Source: JACDAN01 sp963801855 (lineage in GTDB: Bacteria; Actinomycetota; Thermoleophilia; Gaiellales; Gaiellaceae). From it: a DNA stretch of 64,000 nt. Location of the stretch: NCBI GenBank assembly GCA_963801855.1, contig CAWDGK010000005.1, forward strand, positions 310,001-374,000, written 5' to 3'. Positions 25,925 to 34,357 of the stretch are shown in pieces. Numbering within the stretch: the first letter of the stretch is position 1; each line of letters begins with the position of its first letter. A program made the translations under genes and the position numbers. The notes beneath the pieces were generated by a model, which worked only from the letters and a program-made list of their open reading frames with translations, made no database searches and had not been told where the DNA came from.

Positions 25925-25952
25925 CGTTTCCCCAGTAACGGCGGGGGAAACG
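25925..25952. promoter_or_regulatory. Perfect inverted repeat in the kinase/SpoIID divergent region
   Basis: CGTTTCCCC, ten bases, GGGGAAACG. It directly abuts the kinase -10 box, in the position of its -35 element, and lies about 50 bases upstream of the SpoIID -10 box (26003-26008). This placement suggests a regulator-binding site. Confidence 0.5.
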
Positions 25953-26002
25953 CGCCATGTTAGGAAAGGGTTTGCGGGCCGGGGAACCGCTGGGCTATGC
26001 GC

Positions 26003-26008
26003 TAGCCT
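26003..26008 (+). promoter_or_regulatory. -10 box of the SpoIID-like gene
   Basis: TAGCCT, 28 bases upstream of the ATG at 26037, giving a leader of about 20 bases. Confidence 0.45.
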
Positions 26009-26036
26009 CAAACGAGTTCCTCGGGGTCGATCATTC

Positions 26037-27671
26037 ATGTCACGCGGCATCCTCCTGACAGCCGTCTCGCTCGCGGCGCTTCTCGCGGCCGGGCTTGCGC
26101 CTGCCCGTGTAGAGCGTCGCGCGCAAGGGGACCTGGCCGCGCGTCCTGGCGCGCCGGTCTTCGTCATCTCGGGCCGCGGCTGGGGCCACGGGGTCGGGAT
26201 GAGCCAGTGGGGCGCCAACGGCTTCGCGCGCCGTGGGCACGACTATCGCCGGATCCTGAGCCACTACTACCGCGGCTCCACGATCGGAGAGGCGCCGATC
26301 GCCAAGGTGCGAGTCCTGCTCGCAGGCAGCAAGCCCGCGTTGACGATCTCGTCGGAGGCGCCGTTCCGTGTACGCGATGCAACAGGCAAGACGAGGAAGC
26401 TGGCCGGCAAGCACGTTGTCGGCTTTGGTCTGAAGCTGCTGCCGCAGGGCGCGAAGAAGCGCGTCGCCATGAAGCCGCCGCTCGTCTTCCTGCCGGGTGA
26501 GGAGCCGCTGAGGTTCGACCGGCGCTATCGCGGGACGATCCAGGTCGACCGGGTCGGCCGCCGCCTGCGGGCCATCAACGTCGTCGGGCTCGAGCAGTAC
26601 CTCTATGGCGTGGTTCCCGCCGAGGTGCCGGATGACTGGGCGACAGAGGTGCTGAAGGCTCAGGCGGTCGCCGCCCGCTCGTACGCGCTCGCGACGCGAA
26701 AGACCGGCGGCGCCTTCGATCTGTACCCCGATGTGCGCAGCCAGGTCTACCGCGGCATCGACGAGGAGGAGGACTCGACGAACGAGGCGGTCGACGAGAC
26801 GGCAGGAGAGGTGCTGACGTACGGCGGGCGGATCATCACGACCTATTTCCACTCGACCTCGGGCGGCAGGACTGCCAACGTCCAGGACGTATGGCCCGGT
26901 TCGAAACCGACGCCGTACCTCGCTGCGGTCGACGATCCGTACGACTCGATCTCGCCTCACCACACCTGGGGCCCCGTCGTCATCCCGGCGGCGCGCCTCG
27001 GTCGGGTACTGAAGGTTCCCGGCCGTTTGGTCGACGTCAGGACGACGGTGAACGGCTCAGCGCGGGCAGACAAGGTCATCGGCGTGGGAACCGAGGGCGA
27101 GGGATCGGCGGCGGCCGGTGACCTCCGGCGCGAGCTCGACCTGCGTTCGACGTGGTTCCGGGTCGGAGTGCTGTCTCTGCCGCAACCTGCGAAGCCTCAC
27201 GTCTTCGGCGGCACCTCACGCCTGGCCGGAATCGGTCGCGGGGTCGATCGCTTGCAGCTCGAGCACCGGGGACCGTCGGGCTGGCGCGCCGTCGCCACGC
27301 CCAAGGTCGCAAAGGACGGAAGCTTCTCGGTCGCGGTTCGCCCGACCGCCACGGCGGAGTACCGGCTCAGCGCCGGCTCTGCCCGAACCGCGGCGATCCG
27401 GCTCGGCGTCGCACCGCAGCTCCGGCTCAGCCCCGTGATCGACCCGATGGAGCTGCGAGGCACGATCCGCCCGGCGATCGTCGGTGCCGGCGTCGAGATC
27501 CAGCGGCTGAACGGCCAGACCTGGCGAACCGTCGGAAGGGCGACGGTCGCCGAAGGCGGCGCGTTCACGGCTGCGATGCACGTGCCGCCCGGCAGCTACC
27601 GCGCGCGGGTCACCGCCCCGGGCCGGGGCCTCGTTGCCGGCGCGAGCCCGACGCTCGTGGTGAGCGGATGA
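26037..27671 (+). CDS. SpoIID/LytB domain protein, secreted
   Basis: A 544-residue exported protein with a signal peptide (residues 5-22). GRGWGHGVGMSQWGANGFA (about 45-63) and VVPAEVPDDWATEVLKAQAV with the following AARSYAL are the hallmark segments of SpoIID/LytB lytic enzymes, as is TYFHSTSGGRT. A C-terminal ~150 residues form Ig-like beta repeats (VEIQRLNGQTW). Family members cleave peptidoglycan glycan strands; in this non-sporulating lineage the role is probably wall remodelling. The ATG at 26037 is chosen because the signal peptide starts there. The stop overlaps the ATG of the protease gene (ATGA). Confidence 0.87.
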   Translation: MSRGILLTAVSLAALLAAGLAPARVERRAQGDLAARPGAPVFVISGRGWGHGVGMSQWGANGFARRGHDYRRILSHYYRGSTIGEAPIAKVRVLLAGSKPALTISSEAPFRVRDATGKTRKLAGKHVVGFGLKLLPQGAKKRVAMKPPLVFLPGEEPLRFDRRYRGTIQVDRVGRRLRAINVVGLEQYLYGVVPAEVPDDWATEVLKAQAVAARSYALATRKTGGAFDLYPDVRSQVYRGIDEEEDSTNEAVDETAGEVLTYGGRIITTYFHSTSGGRTANVQDVWPGSKPTPYLAAVDDPYDSISPHHTWGPVVIPAARLGRVLKVPGRLVDVRTTVNGSARADKVIGVGTEGEGSAAAGDLRRELDLRSTWFRVGVLSLPQPAKPHVFGGTSRLAGIGRGVDRLQLEHRGPSGWRAVATPKVAKDGSFSVAVRPTATAEYRLSAGSARTAAIRLGVAPQLRLSPVIDPMELRGTIRPAIVGAGVEIQRLNGQTWRTVGRATVAEGGAFTAAMHVPPGSYRARVTAPGRGLVAGASPTLVVSG

Positions 27672-29308
27672 GGCGAGCGCTCGCAGTCCTGGCGCTGACG
27701 CTCGTTCTCCCCGGTTCGGCCGACGCCGCGAGATTCGCGGTCGGGCTCGAGCCCGGGGTCGACCGTGCAGTGCTCGAAAGAGCTGTCGAGGCGCGCTCGG
27801 GCGGCCGTGTCGAGCCGTTGGCGCCCTTCGCGCTCGTGCTCGAGGCGCCGAGTGCGGCCGGCGTGGCGCGTCTTCCCGGAGTCGCCTACGTCGAGCGGCT
27901 CGGCAGCCGTGGCCGGCGCCTCTCGTTTGCTCCGTCCGACCCGTTCGCAGCCCGTCAGTGGCACCTCTCTGCGGTGAACGCTTTCGACGCCTGGCCCCAG
28001 CGACCCTCGCTTCCCGGGATGCGAATCGCAATCATCGACTCGGGCATCGACGCCGGCCATCCCGAGTTCGTCGGCCGGATCGCCCTGGCGAGGAGCTTCG
28101 TCGGCGGCTCGCCGCGGCGCGACCAGCATGGGCATGGAACCTTCATCGCCGGGTTGATCGCGGCGTCGCTCAACAACGGCGAAGGGATCTCGGGGATGGC
28201 GTTCCCTGCCCAGCTTCTCGTTGCGAAGGTCGTGCGCTCGGACGGCGTCGTCCCGCTCGAGGCGGAGGCACGCGCAATCCGGTGGGCGGTCGATCGCGGA
28301 GCCACCGTCATCAACCTCAGCCTCGGCGGAGTTCGCGACCCCGGCGACCCCGCCCGTGACAGCTTCTCTCCGCTCGAGGCGAGCGCGGTCGAGTACGCGG
28401 TGCGCAAAGGCGTGATCGTGGTCGCTGCGGTCGGAAACGGCGATCAGGCACCCGAACAGCCCTGGCGTTACGCGAGCTACCCCGCGGCTCTTCCCCATGT
28501 CCTCGGCGTGAGCGCCTTCGCAAAGGACGGGACCGTGCCCGCCTTCTCGAACCGCGATCCGCAGTACAACGATCTCGCCGCACCGGGCGACGAGCTTCTC
28601 TCGACTCTTCCGCGGGCCCTCACCGCCCTGCGTCCGACCTGCGAGGAGCAGGGCTATTCGGACTGCGGCCCGTCCGAGTACCGGCGTCCGCAGGGAACGT
28701 CGTTCGCCGCGGCGATCGCCTCGGCCGGAGCCGTGCTGGTTCGCTCTGCCTGGCCAGGGCTTCGCAGGGAGCAGATCGTGGGGCTGATGCAGCGGAGCGC
28801 GGACGACATGACCCCGGAGACGGGCTGCCGCCGCTGTGCGGTCGGGCGGGACGCGTCCAGCGGGTGGGGTCGCCTGGACGTCGCAGCCGCCGTGGAGGCG
28901 CCCTCGAGCCGCATTCCGGCGATCGACCGGTACGAGCCGAACGACGATGCGCGAGCGCGGGCGATCTCCGTTCGCGGGCCGACGAAGCTCGGGGTCAATC
29001 TGAAGGCGTCGCTGGATTTCTGGGACGACCAGGATGACGTCTACGCGATCAGGCTCCGGAAGAACGGACGCCTCGCGGCAACGCTGGACGGCAAGGCCGA
29101 GGTCGACATGAATCTGTTCGTCTGGCGACCAGAGACCACGCGGATCAAAGACGCCCGTTCTCTCAGCAGCGCCGTGGCCCGATCTCGGGGACCCGGTCCG
29201 GACGAGTTCGTCAACTTCCGAGCCCCGCGAGCCGGCGTCTACTACCTGCACGTGAAGATGTCGGAGCCGGGTGCGGGCCGCTACGTGCTCCGCGTCGTCC
29301 GCCGCTAG
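27668..29308 (+). CDS. Secreted subtilisin-like serine protease (S8)
   Basis: A 546-residue protein with a signal peptide (ALTLVLPGSADA), a short inhibitor-like propeptide, and the peptidase domain: Asp in IIDSGIDAGHP, His in HGHGTFIAGL and Ser in GTSFAAAIASAG, so the triad is intact. Four cysteines cluster in the second half. The last ~110 residues resemble a PPC (prepeptidase C-terminal) beta domain (YEPNDDARARA, DDVYAIRL). Coupled to the SpoIID-like gene by ATGA, it may process that protein or other wall proteins. Its stop TAG shares the palindrome CTAG with the stop of the convergent acyltransferase. Confidence 0.9.
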   Translation: MRRALAVLALTLVLPGSADAARFAVGLEPGVDRAVLERAVEARSGGRVEPLAPFALVLEAPSAAGVARLPGVAYVERLGSRGRRLSFAPSDPFAARQWHLSAVNAFDAWPQRPSLPGMRIAIIDSGIDAGHPEFVGRIALARSFVGGSPRRDQHGHGTFIAGLIAASLNNGEGISGMAFPAQLLVAKVVRSDGVVPLEAEARAIRWAVDRGATVINLSLGGVRDPGDPARDSFSPLEASAVEYAVRKGVIVVAAVGNGDQAPEQPWRYASYPAALPHVLGVSAFAKDGTVPAFSNRDPQYNDLAAPGDELLSTLPRALTALRPTCEEQGYSDCGPSEYRRPQGTSFAAAIASAGAVLVRSAWPGLRREQIVGLMQRSADDMTPETGCRRCAVGRDASSGWGRLDVAAAVEAPSSRIPAIDRYEPNDDARARAISVRGPTKLGVNLKASLDFWDDQDDVYAIRLRKNGRLAATLDGKAEVDMNLFVWRPETTRIKDARSLSSAVARSRGPGPDEFVNFRAPRAGVYYLHVKMSEPGAGRYVLRVVRR

Positions 29309-29948
29309 AGCAGCTCGTCCTTCGGGAACCTCGCGAATGCGTCGCGCGGGTTCCGACGACGACCACGCGCGGCGGAACGTCCTTCGTGACCACCGCGCCG
29401 GCCCCGACGAACGCCTCTTCGCCGATCTCGATCCCGGGCAGGAGCACCGCGGCACCGCCGATGCGCGCGCCTCGCCTGATCGTCGGCCCCTTCCGGAGCT
29501 CGTGGCGCTTCTCCGTCCTGCCCATGAAGTTGTCGTTCGTCGTCGAGACGCACGGAGCGATGAAGACGTCCTCTTCGAGCGTCGAGTAGGCAGTCACGTA
29601 CGCGTTGGCCTGAATCTTCGTGCGGGCGCCGATCGTCGTGTCGTTCTCCACGAGCGATCCCCGGCCCACGACGACGTCCTCGCCGAGCTCGCAGCGCTCC
29701 CGCACGCAGCTCTGGTCGCCCACGATCGAGCGCGCACCGATCCGTGTTCCGGCGAAGACGACCGCGCCGGTCGAGACGATCGTCCCCTCACCGAGCTCGA
29801 GCGGCGGCAGCTCCTCGCGCCTGGCCGTCGAGCGCGGAGAGAGCGCGGGTTGCTTTCCGAGCACGACGTTGTCGCCGATCTGGCACCCCGCCCCGATCAC
29901 GGTGCCGGGATAGATGACGACGTTCTCGCCGACCGTGTAGTCGCTCAA
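29305..29948 (-). CDS. Hexapeptide-repeat N-acyltransferase, WbpD-like (frameshifted)
   Basis: A left-handed beta-helix transferase of about 214 residues with many imperfect hexapeptides (IGAGCQIGDNVVLG, IGARTKIQANAYV, IGEEAFVGAGAVVTKDVPP). This is the WbpD/DapH-like type that acetylates 3-amino-UDP-sugars. A missing A in 29351-29353 hides the C-terminus; restoring it gives VVGNPARDAF-like VVVGNPRDAFARFPKDELL. Start is TTG at 29948 overlapping the previous stop as TTGA. It is the last gene of the sugar operon and ends inside the stop of the convergent protease. Confidence 0.82.
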
Positions 29949-30922
29949 GCCGGCGCGCGTTCCAACGAATGCTGGAGCTGCTCGAGCACGCGCACGACGA
30001 CGGCTCCGTCCCGCGCCGCGACCAGCGGGTCGCCGTCTCCTGCGACGAGCGAGAGGAAGTGGCGGCACTCGAGCCTGAGCGGCTCGTCGTTCGGAATCTT
30101 CGGGATGTAGATGTCACCCGTGCGCGTGCGCCACTCGCCGTAGCTCTCCGCCCGCTGCTCCGTTCCCTTGTCGTAGACGGTGATCTTTCGCTCGAGGTCC
30201 ATGTCGTCGAAGACCGCCATCTTGTTCCGGCCGACCACTGTGATCTTTCGCATCTTGTGTGGGTCGAGCCACGACAGGTGCATGTGCGCCACGACCCCCG
30301 ACGGGAACCTCAGGTAGCAGAACACGACGTCCTCCACGCCCTCGTGGATGAACGACTCGCCTCGCGCCCAGACCTCGGCCGGCTCCTCGCCCACGAGGTG
30401 GAGCATCACGGAGAGATCGTGGACGCCGAGCGACCACAGGGCGTTCTCGTCCTTGCGGATCTGACCGAGGTTCTGCCGGTTGCCGTAGAGGTAGAGGACG
30501 TCGCCGAGCTCGCCGCCGTCGATCAGGTCCTTCATCTTCGCCACGGCAGGGTGGTAGAGCAGGAGGTGGCCCGGAAGGAGGACGACGCCGCGGTCCTCGG
30601 CGAGGTTGACGAGCTCGTCCGCCTCGGCGGCCGAGAGCGCGGGCGGCTTCTCGACGAAGACGTGCTTGCCGGCCTCGAGCGCGCGGCGCGCAAGCTCGAA
30701 GTGCGTCGTCACCGGGGTTGCGACGATGACGGCCTGGAGGCTCTCGTCACGGAGGAGGTCGTCGAAGTCCTTCGTCGCCCTGGCGCCCGGGTAACGAGCG
30801 CCGAACTGGTCGAGGAGGTCGGGGGAGAGGTCGCAGAGCCAGGTCAGCTCGGCGAGGTCGTCGAAGTTGCGTGCGAGGTTCGGGCCCCAGTAGCCGAGAC
30901 CGGCCAAGCCGACCTTGATCAC
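29945..30922 (-). CDS. Gfo/Idh/MocA family oxidoreductase, WbpB-like
   Basis: A 325-residue NAD-dependent sugar dehydrogenase. The Rossmann loop is VGLAGLGYWGPNLARNF (residues 4-20), the nucleotide-site Lys is in VFVEKPPALS, and the sugar-side motif is LGVHDLSVML. It probably oxidises C3 of a UDP-amino-uronic acid, as WbpB does. GTG at 30922 overlaps the stop of the upstream dehydrogenase (GTGA), and its own stop overlaps the TTG of the acyltransferase gene. Tight coupling supports one pathway. Confidence 0.88.
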   Translation of the reverse strand: MIKVGLAGLGYWGPNLARNFDDLAELTWLCDLSPDLLDQFGARYPGARATKDFDDLLRDESLQAVIVATPVTTHFELARRALEAGKHVFVEKPPALSAAEADELVNLAEDRGVVLLPGHLLLYHPAVAKMKDLIDGGELGDVLYLYGNRQNLGQIRKDENALWSLGVHDLSVMLHLVGEEPAEVWARGESFIHEGVEDVVFCYLRFPSGVVAHMHLSWLDPHKMRKITVVGRNKMAVFDDMDLERKITVYDKGTEQRAESYGEWRTRTGDIYIPKIPNDEPLRLECRHFLSLVAGDGDPLVAARDGAVVVRVLEQLQHSLERAPA

Positions 30923-32229
30923 AGGGTCCACACCTTGTCGTTCCGCCGGCCGTCCGGGCCCGTGGCGTTCCGCAGGTCGATCACGACGTGCGCCTTTTCC
31001 ACCACGCCGGCGTAGTCGATCCCCGAGTGGGCGGTCACGATGACGACGCAGTCGTAGGACGCGGGGTCGAGCTCGACGGACCGAAGCTCGGCCACCGGAA
31101 GCTCCTCGACGTGTGGATCGTGGTAGGAGACGTTGGCGCCCGCGGCGCGCAGGAGCTCGATGAGCTTGATCGCCGGCGATTCCCGCGTGTCTCCGATGTC
31201 GGCCTTGTAGGCGACCCCGAGGACGAGCACCTCGGCGCCGCTCAGCGACTTCTGCCGCCCGTGGTTCAGTGCCTGCGAGACGAGCGAGCGGCAGTAGTAC
31301 GGCATGTTCTCGTTGACCTTCCCGGCGAGCTCGATGAACTCGGTCGCGAAGTCGTACTCGCGCGCCTTCCACGTGAGGTAGAAGGGGTCGATCGGGATGC
31401 AGTGGCCCCCGAGCCCCGGGCCCGGCTGGAAGCTCATGAAGCCGAAGGGCTTGGTGGCAGCAGCCTCGACCACCTCCCACACGTCGATCTCCATCCGCTC
31501 GCAGAGCTGAGCGAGCTCGTTCACGAGCGCGATGTTGACCGAGCGGAAGATGTTCTCCAGGAGCTTCGTGAGCTCCGCCGCCTCCGGGGTCGAGACGCGG
31601 TGCACCGTGTCCACGGCGCCCTCGTAGAGCCTGGCTGCGCGTTCTGTGCACTCCGGCGTGATTCCGCCGACGACCTTCGGGACGTTCTTCGTCGTCCACT
31701 TGCCGTTGCCCGGATCGACGCGCTCGGGCGAGAAGGCGAGGTGGAAGTCGACGCCCGCTTTGAGCCCGGTGCTCTCGAGGATGGGCCGCAGGACGTCGCG
31801 GGTCGTTCTCGGGTAGGTGGTCGACTCGAGGACGACCAGGTGTCCGTTTCGCAGCCGGAGGCTGATCTGCTCGGCTGCACTCGTCACGATCGAGAGATCC
31901 GGCTCCCGCTGCTTGGACAGCGGCGTCGGAAGGGCGATCAGGATCGCGTCGGCGCGGCGGAGCTCGTTGTAATCGGTCGTGGCGCGAATCCGGCCCTCGC
32001 GAACGAGCGGCGCGAGCTCCTCGTTCGGGATGTCGAGGATGTGGCTCTCGCCTCGGTTCAGGCCGTCGACGACCTCCTGGGACACATCGATCAGGAGGAC
32101 GGAACGACCTGCCGAGGCAAGCGTGTGCGCCAGCGGGACGCCGACGTAGCCGGCCCCCACGACGGCCGCGTCCCAGCTCTGGGTTTCCGGCGCGCGGGGC
32201 GCCTCCGGCTCGGTTCTCTCTTCAAGCAT
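30919..32229 (-). CDS. Nucleotide-sugar 6-dehydrogenase, WbpA/WecC-like
   Basis: A 436-residue UDP-sugar dehydrogenase. The N-terminal NAD fold reads VVGAGYVGVPLAHTLASAG, the central region has FSPERVDPGN and KVVGGITPE, and the sugar-binding loop has FQPGPGLGGHCIPIDPFYL, where the catalytic Cys is in GGHCIP. It oxidises UDP-GlcNAc or UDP-ManNAc to the uronic acid. The ATG at 32229 has TAGCCT seven bases upstream, so it has its own leaderless promoter although it lies only 3 bases from the epimerase gene. Confidence 0.9.
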   Translation of the reverse strand: MLEERTEPEAPRAPETQSWDAAVVGAGYVGVPLAHTLASAGRSVLLIDVSQEVVDGLNRGESHILDIPNEELAPLVREGRIRATTDYNELRRADAILIALPTPLSKQREPDLSIVTSAAEQISLRLRNGHLVVLESTTYPRTTRDVLRPILESTGLKAGVDFHLAFSPERVDPGNGKWTTKNVPKVVGGITPECTERAARLYEGAVDTVHRVSTPEAAELTKLLENIFRSVNIALVNELAQLCERMEIDVWEVVEAAATKPFGFMSFQPGPGLGGHCIPIDPFYLTWKAREYDFATEFIELAGKVNENMPYYCRSLVSQALNHGRQKSLSGAEVLVLGVAYKADIGDTRESPAIKLIELLRAAGANVSYHDPHVEELPVAELRSVELDPASYDCVVIVTAHSGIDYAGVVEKAHVVIDLRNATGPDGRRNDKVWTL

Positions 32230-32232
32230 GCG

Positions 32233-33267
32233 TCAAAGGCTAATCAGTACGTCTGCGATGCGGTCGGCCGCGCGGCCGTCTCCATAGAGCTGCGGCCGCC
32301 TTTCGGGCATCCGGGCGCTCGCTGCGGCCTCTGCGATCGCGTCGGGATCGTCGTCCACGAGCACGTTCGCCCCCAACTCCACCGTGTCCTTCCACTCCGT
32401 CGACGGCCGCATGGTCACGCACGGGACGCCGTACCAGTACGCCTCCTTCTGGAGCCCCCCCGAGTCCGTGAGGATCACCCTCGCCTGGGAGGCCAGCGCC
32501 GCGAAGTCCATGTACCCGAGCGGCTGGATCATTCGGACGTGTCCGGGGGTCTGACCCCGGGACGCGACCACGGAGGCCGTGCGCGGATGAGCCGGGAAGA
32601 TCACGGGCGCGTCGACTCGGGACAGGCCGTCCAGGATGCGGGCGAGGCGCTCCGGTCGGACGTTCGCCTCTCGGTGGACGGTGGCGAGTGCGTACTTGCC
32701 CGGCTCGAGGTCGAGCTCGCCCAGGATCGTCGACCGGTCTCGCGCAATTGGCGCAAATCGTCGGCTCGCGTCGGCCATGACATCGCCAACGACCTCGATT
32801 CGGCCGGGAACGCCCTCCGCTTCCAACACGCCCCTGGAGCGCTCGTCCGGAGTCAGCAGGAGTGACGAGAGGCGGTCGACCTCGATCCGGTTGCGCTCCT
32901 CCGGCATCGAGAGGTCGCCGCTGCGGAGCCCCGCTTCCACGTGAGCCACCGGCGTCTGGCGAGCGGCGAGCGCACCCGCAAGCGTCGAATTCGTGTCGCC
33001 GTAGACGAGGATCCAGTCGGGTTGCTCTGCGTCCACGGCGCCGGCGATTGCCGTTCGCATCTGTTCCGCGTCTGCGGTCTGGAGGTCGAGCTCATACCTC
33101 GGCCGCGGCAGCTCGAGCTCCTCGAAGAAGACCTCGGAGAGCTCCCGGTCGTAGTGCTGGCCCGTGTGCACGACGACCTCGTCGATCCCACGCCCGCGCA
33201 GAGCGATCGAAAGCGGGCCGGATTTGATGAACTGGGGCCGGTTCCCGACGACGGACAGGATCCTCAC
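32233..33267 (-). CDS. UDP-N-acetylglucosamine 2-epimerase, non-hydrolysing (WecB/WbpI-like)
   Basis: A 344-residue GT-B-fold epimerase. Signatures are VGNRPQFIKSGPL, HTGQHYD, YGDTNSTLAGAL, HVEAGLRSGD, PEERNRIEVDRLS, TVHREAN and LTDSGGLQKEA. It interconverts UDP-GlcNAc (or its 3-acetamido uronate) and the manno form, feeding the dehydrogenase encoded next. Start is GTG at 33267, fixed by MRILSVVGNRP and by TAGTCT seven bases upstream, whose TAG is also the stop of the preceding gene. Confidence 0.9.
   Translation of the reverse strand: MRILSVVGNRPQFIKSGPLSIALRGRGIDEVVVHTGQHYDRELSEVFFEELELPRPRYELDLQTADAEQMRTAIAGAVDAEQPDWILVYGDTNSTLAGALAARQTPVAHVEAGLRSGDLSMPEERNRIEVDRLSSLLLTPDERSRGVLEAEGVPGRIEVVGDVMADASRRFAPIARDRSTILGELDLEPGKYALATVHREANVRPERLARILDGLSRVDAPVIFPAHPRTASVVASRGQTPGHVRMIQPLGYMDFAALASQARVILTDSGGLQKEAYWYGVPCVTMRPSTEWKDTVELGANVLVDDDPDAIAEAAASARMPERRPQLYGDGRAADRIADVLISL
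32237..32242 (-). promoter_or_regulatory. -10 box of the UDP-sugar dehydrogenase gene, leaderless
   Basis: TAGCCT on the minus strand, seven bases before the ATG at 32229; it lies inside the end of the epimerase gene and would act as an internal operon promoter. Confidence 0.5.
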
Positions 33268-33274
33268 GGCCCGG

Positions 33275-33280
33275 AGACTA
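33275..33280 (-). promoter_or_regulatory. -10 box of the epimerase gene overlapping an upstream stop codon
   Basis: TAGTCT, seven bases before GTG 33267; TAG at 33280-33278 ends the SGNH-like gene. Confidence 0.55.
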
Positions 33281-34207
33281 TGTCGCCGTGAACCAGCCCT
33301 TGGCAGTCGCGTCGGCCTTGAAGAACTCACCCAGCAGCCGCGCCACCTTGCGGACTCCGCTCGGCGAAGGGCTCGTCCCGTCCGCGTTCACGTCCTCGCA
33401 GGCCCAGGTCAGGCCGTCCTTGCGCCCGGCGAGCCCGTCGGTCCAGAGGTACGGGCCCCAGCCGACCCAGACGCGGGCCGGAAGCCGTCCCTCGATGCTG
33501 TCCTGCACGAGCCACTTCGCGCCGAAGCCGCTCTGGTAGGCGAAGGGCTCGGGATTCAGGTGCGAGACCGCGTAGCCACCGTAGGTTCCGCTCGAGACGT
33601 ACACGAGCCGAAGGTTCGGGAATCTCGCCGCCGCAGCCCTCACGATCGCGCGGAGATGGGTCTGGAGCGCACGCGCATCCTGCGGAAACGGGCGGTCCTC
33701 GCCGGCGATCGCCTGCTTGAGCCAGATGACCTGAACCTGCCCGCGGCCGAGCCGCGCCTTCCGGAGCCGCGCGTCGAGGTCGCTCCAGTAGCGCCCGCCG
33801 TTCCTCGAGATGCGCACGGCATCCCAGCCCCCGCCCGGGCCTTCGACGTAGGTGAGGCTCCGGCTGACAGCTGGATCCTGCGCCGACGCGCGTGAGAACG
33901 CCCGGAACTCCTCCATCGCATTCGACATCCCGATCCCCACGAAGCCGACACGGCCGCGAATTGGGTGCACTCGCCGGGCTGCGGCGAGGCCCCGCTGCAG
34001 GTGCTTGCGCGGCGGCCTGTTCGCCCCGCCCGGGTAGAGGCCGCCCATCTGCCCGCGGTACCGCACGCGCCCGAGGTCGTTGAGCGGCACGAGCCCCGTC
34101 GAGCGGACCGAGCAGTCTGCGCCCGTGCGTGCCTCTCCGACGACAGGGGAGTACGCAGCGGGCAGCAACGCCAGCGCAACGAGGGGAAGTAGCCGCAATG
34201 CTCTCAT
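33278..34207 (-). CDS. Secreted hypothetical protein, possibly SGNH-hydrolase-like
   Basis: A 309-residue exported protein with a signal peptide (LLPLVALALLPAAYSP). The segment GFVGIGMSNAMEEF could be a block-I-like Ser loop and DGTSPSPSGVRKVARLL near the end resembles the block-V loop (D-x2-H-PS-x-G), with Ser where His is expected. Two cysteines (ADCSV, WACEDV) could pair. The fold assignment is tentative and activity is doubtful. The ATG at 34207 has TACCCT six bases upstream (leaderless). Its stop lies in the promoter of the epimerase gene, so it may be the first gene of the sugar operon. Confidence 0.6.
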   Translation of the reverse strand: MRALRLLPLVALALLPAAYSPVVGEARTGADCSVRSTGLVPLNDLGRVRYRGQMGGLYPGGANRPPRKHLQRGLAAARRVHPIRGRVGFVGIGMSNAMEEFRAFSRASAQDPAVSRSLTYVEGPGGGWDAVRISRNGGRYWSDLDARLRKARLGRGQVQVIWLKQAIAGEDRPFPQDARALQTHLRAIVRAAAARFPNLRLVYVSSGTYGGYAVSHLNPEPFAYQSGFGAKWLVQDSIEGRLPARVWVGWGPYLWTDGLAGRKDGLTWACEDVNADGTSPSPSGVRKVARLLGEFFKADATAKGWFTAT

Positions 34208-34213
34208 GGTTTC

Positions 34214-34219
34214 AGGGTA
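34214..34219 (-). promoter_or_regulatory. -10 box, leaderless
   Basis: TACCCT on the minus strand, six bases before the ATG at 34207. Confidence 0.6.
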
Positions 34220-34253
34220 CTCAGGCGCTGTTAGCCGCCTGTTAGGCCGCGGC

Positions 34254-34259
34254 TATACT
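34254..34259 (+). promoter_or_regulatory. -10 box of tRNA-Lys
   Basis: TATACT, 11 bases upstream of the tRNA 5' end. Confidence 0.6.
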
Positions 34260-34270
34260 CGCCGCCCCGC

Positions 34271-34343
34271 GGGCCGTTAGCTCAGTTGGTAGAGCAGGGG
34301 ACTCTTAATCCCAAGGTCGAAGGTTCGAATCCTTCACGGCCCA
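34271..34343 (+). tRNA. tRNA-Lys (CUU)
   Basis: A complete 73-base cloverleaf: acceptor GGGCCGT pairs with ACGGCCC, D-arm GCTC-AGTTGGTA-GAGC, anticodon stem GGGGA/TCCCA around loop CTCTTAA (anticodon CTT), T-arm GAAGG-TTCGAAT-CCTTC, discriminator A. No CCA is encoded. A small hairpin ATCGC-TTC-GCGAT directly follows, then the 74-bp tandem repeat. Confidence 0.97.
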
Positions 34344-34357
34344 TCGCTTCGCGATTG

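Noticed and set aside
24138..26036. N-terminal extension of the SpoIID-like protein across the kinase gene
   Set aside because: The signal peptide begins at 26037, and the upstream part is antisense to a canonical kinase.
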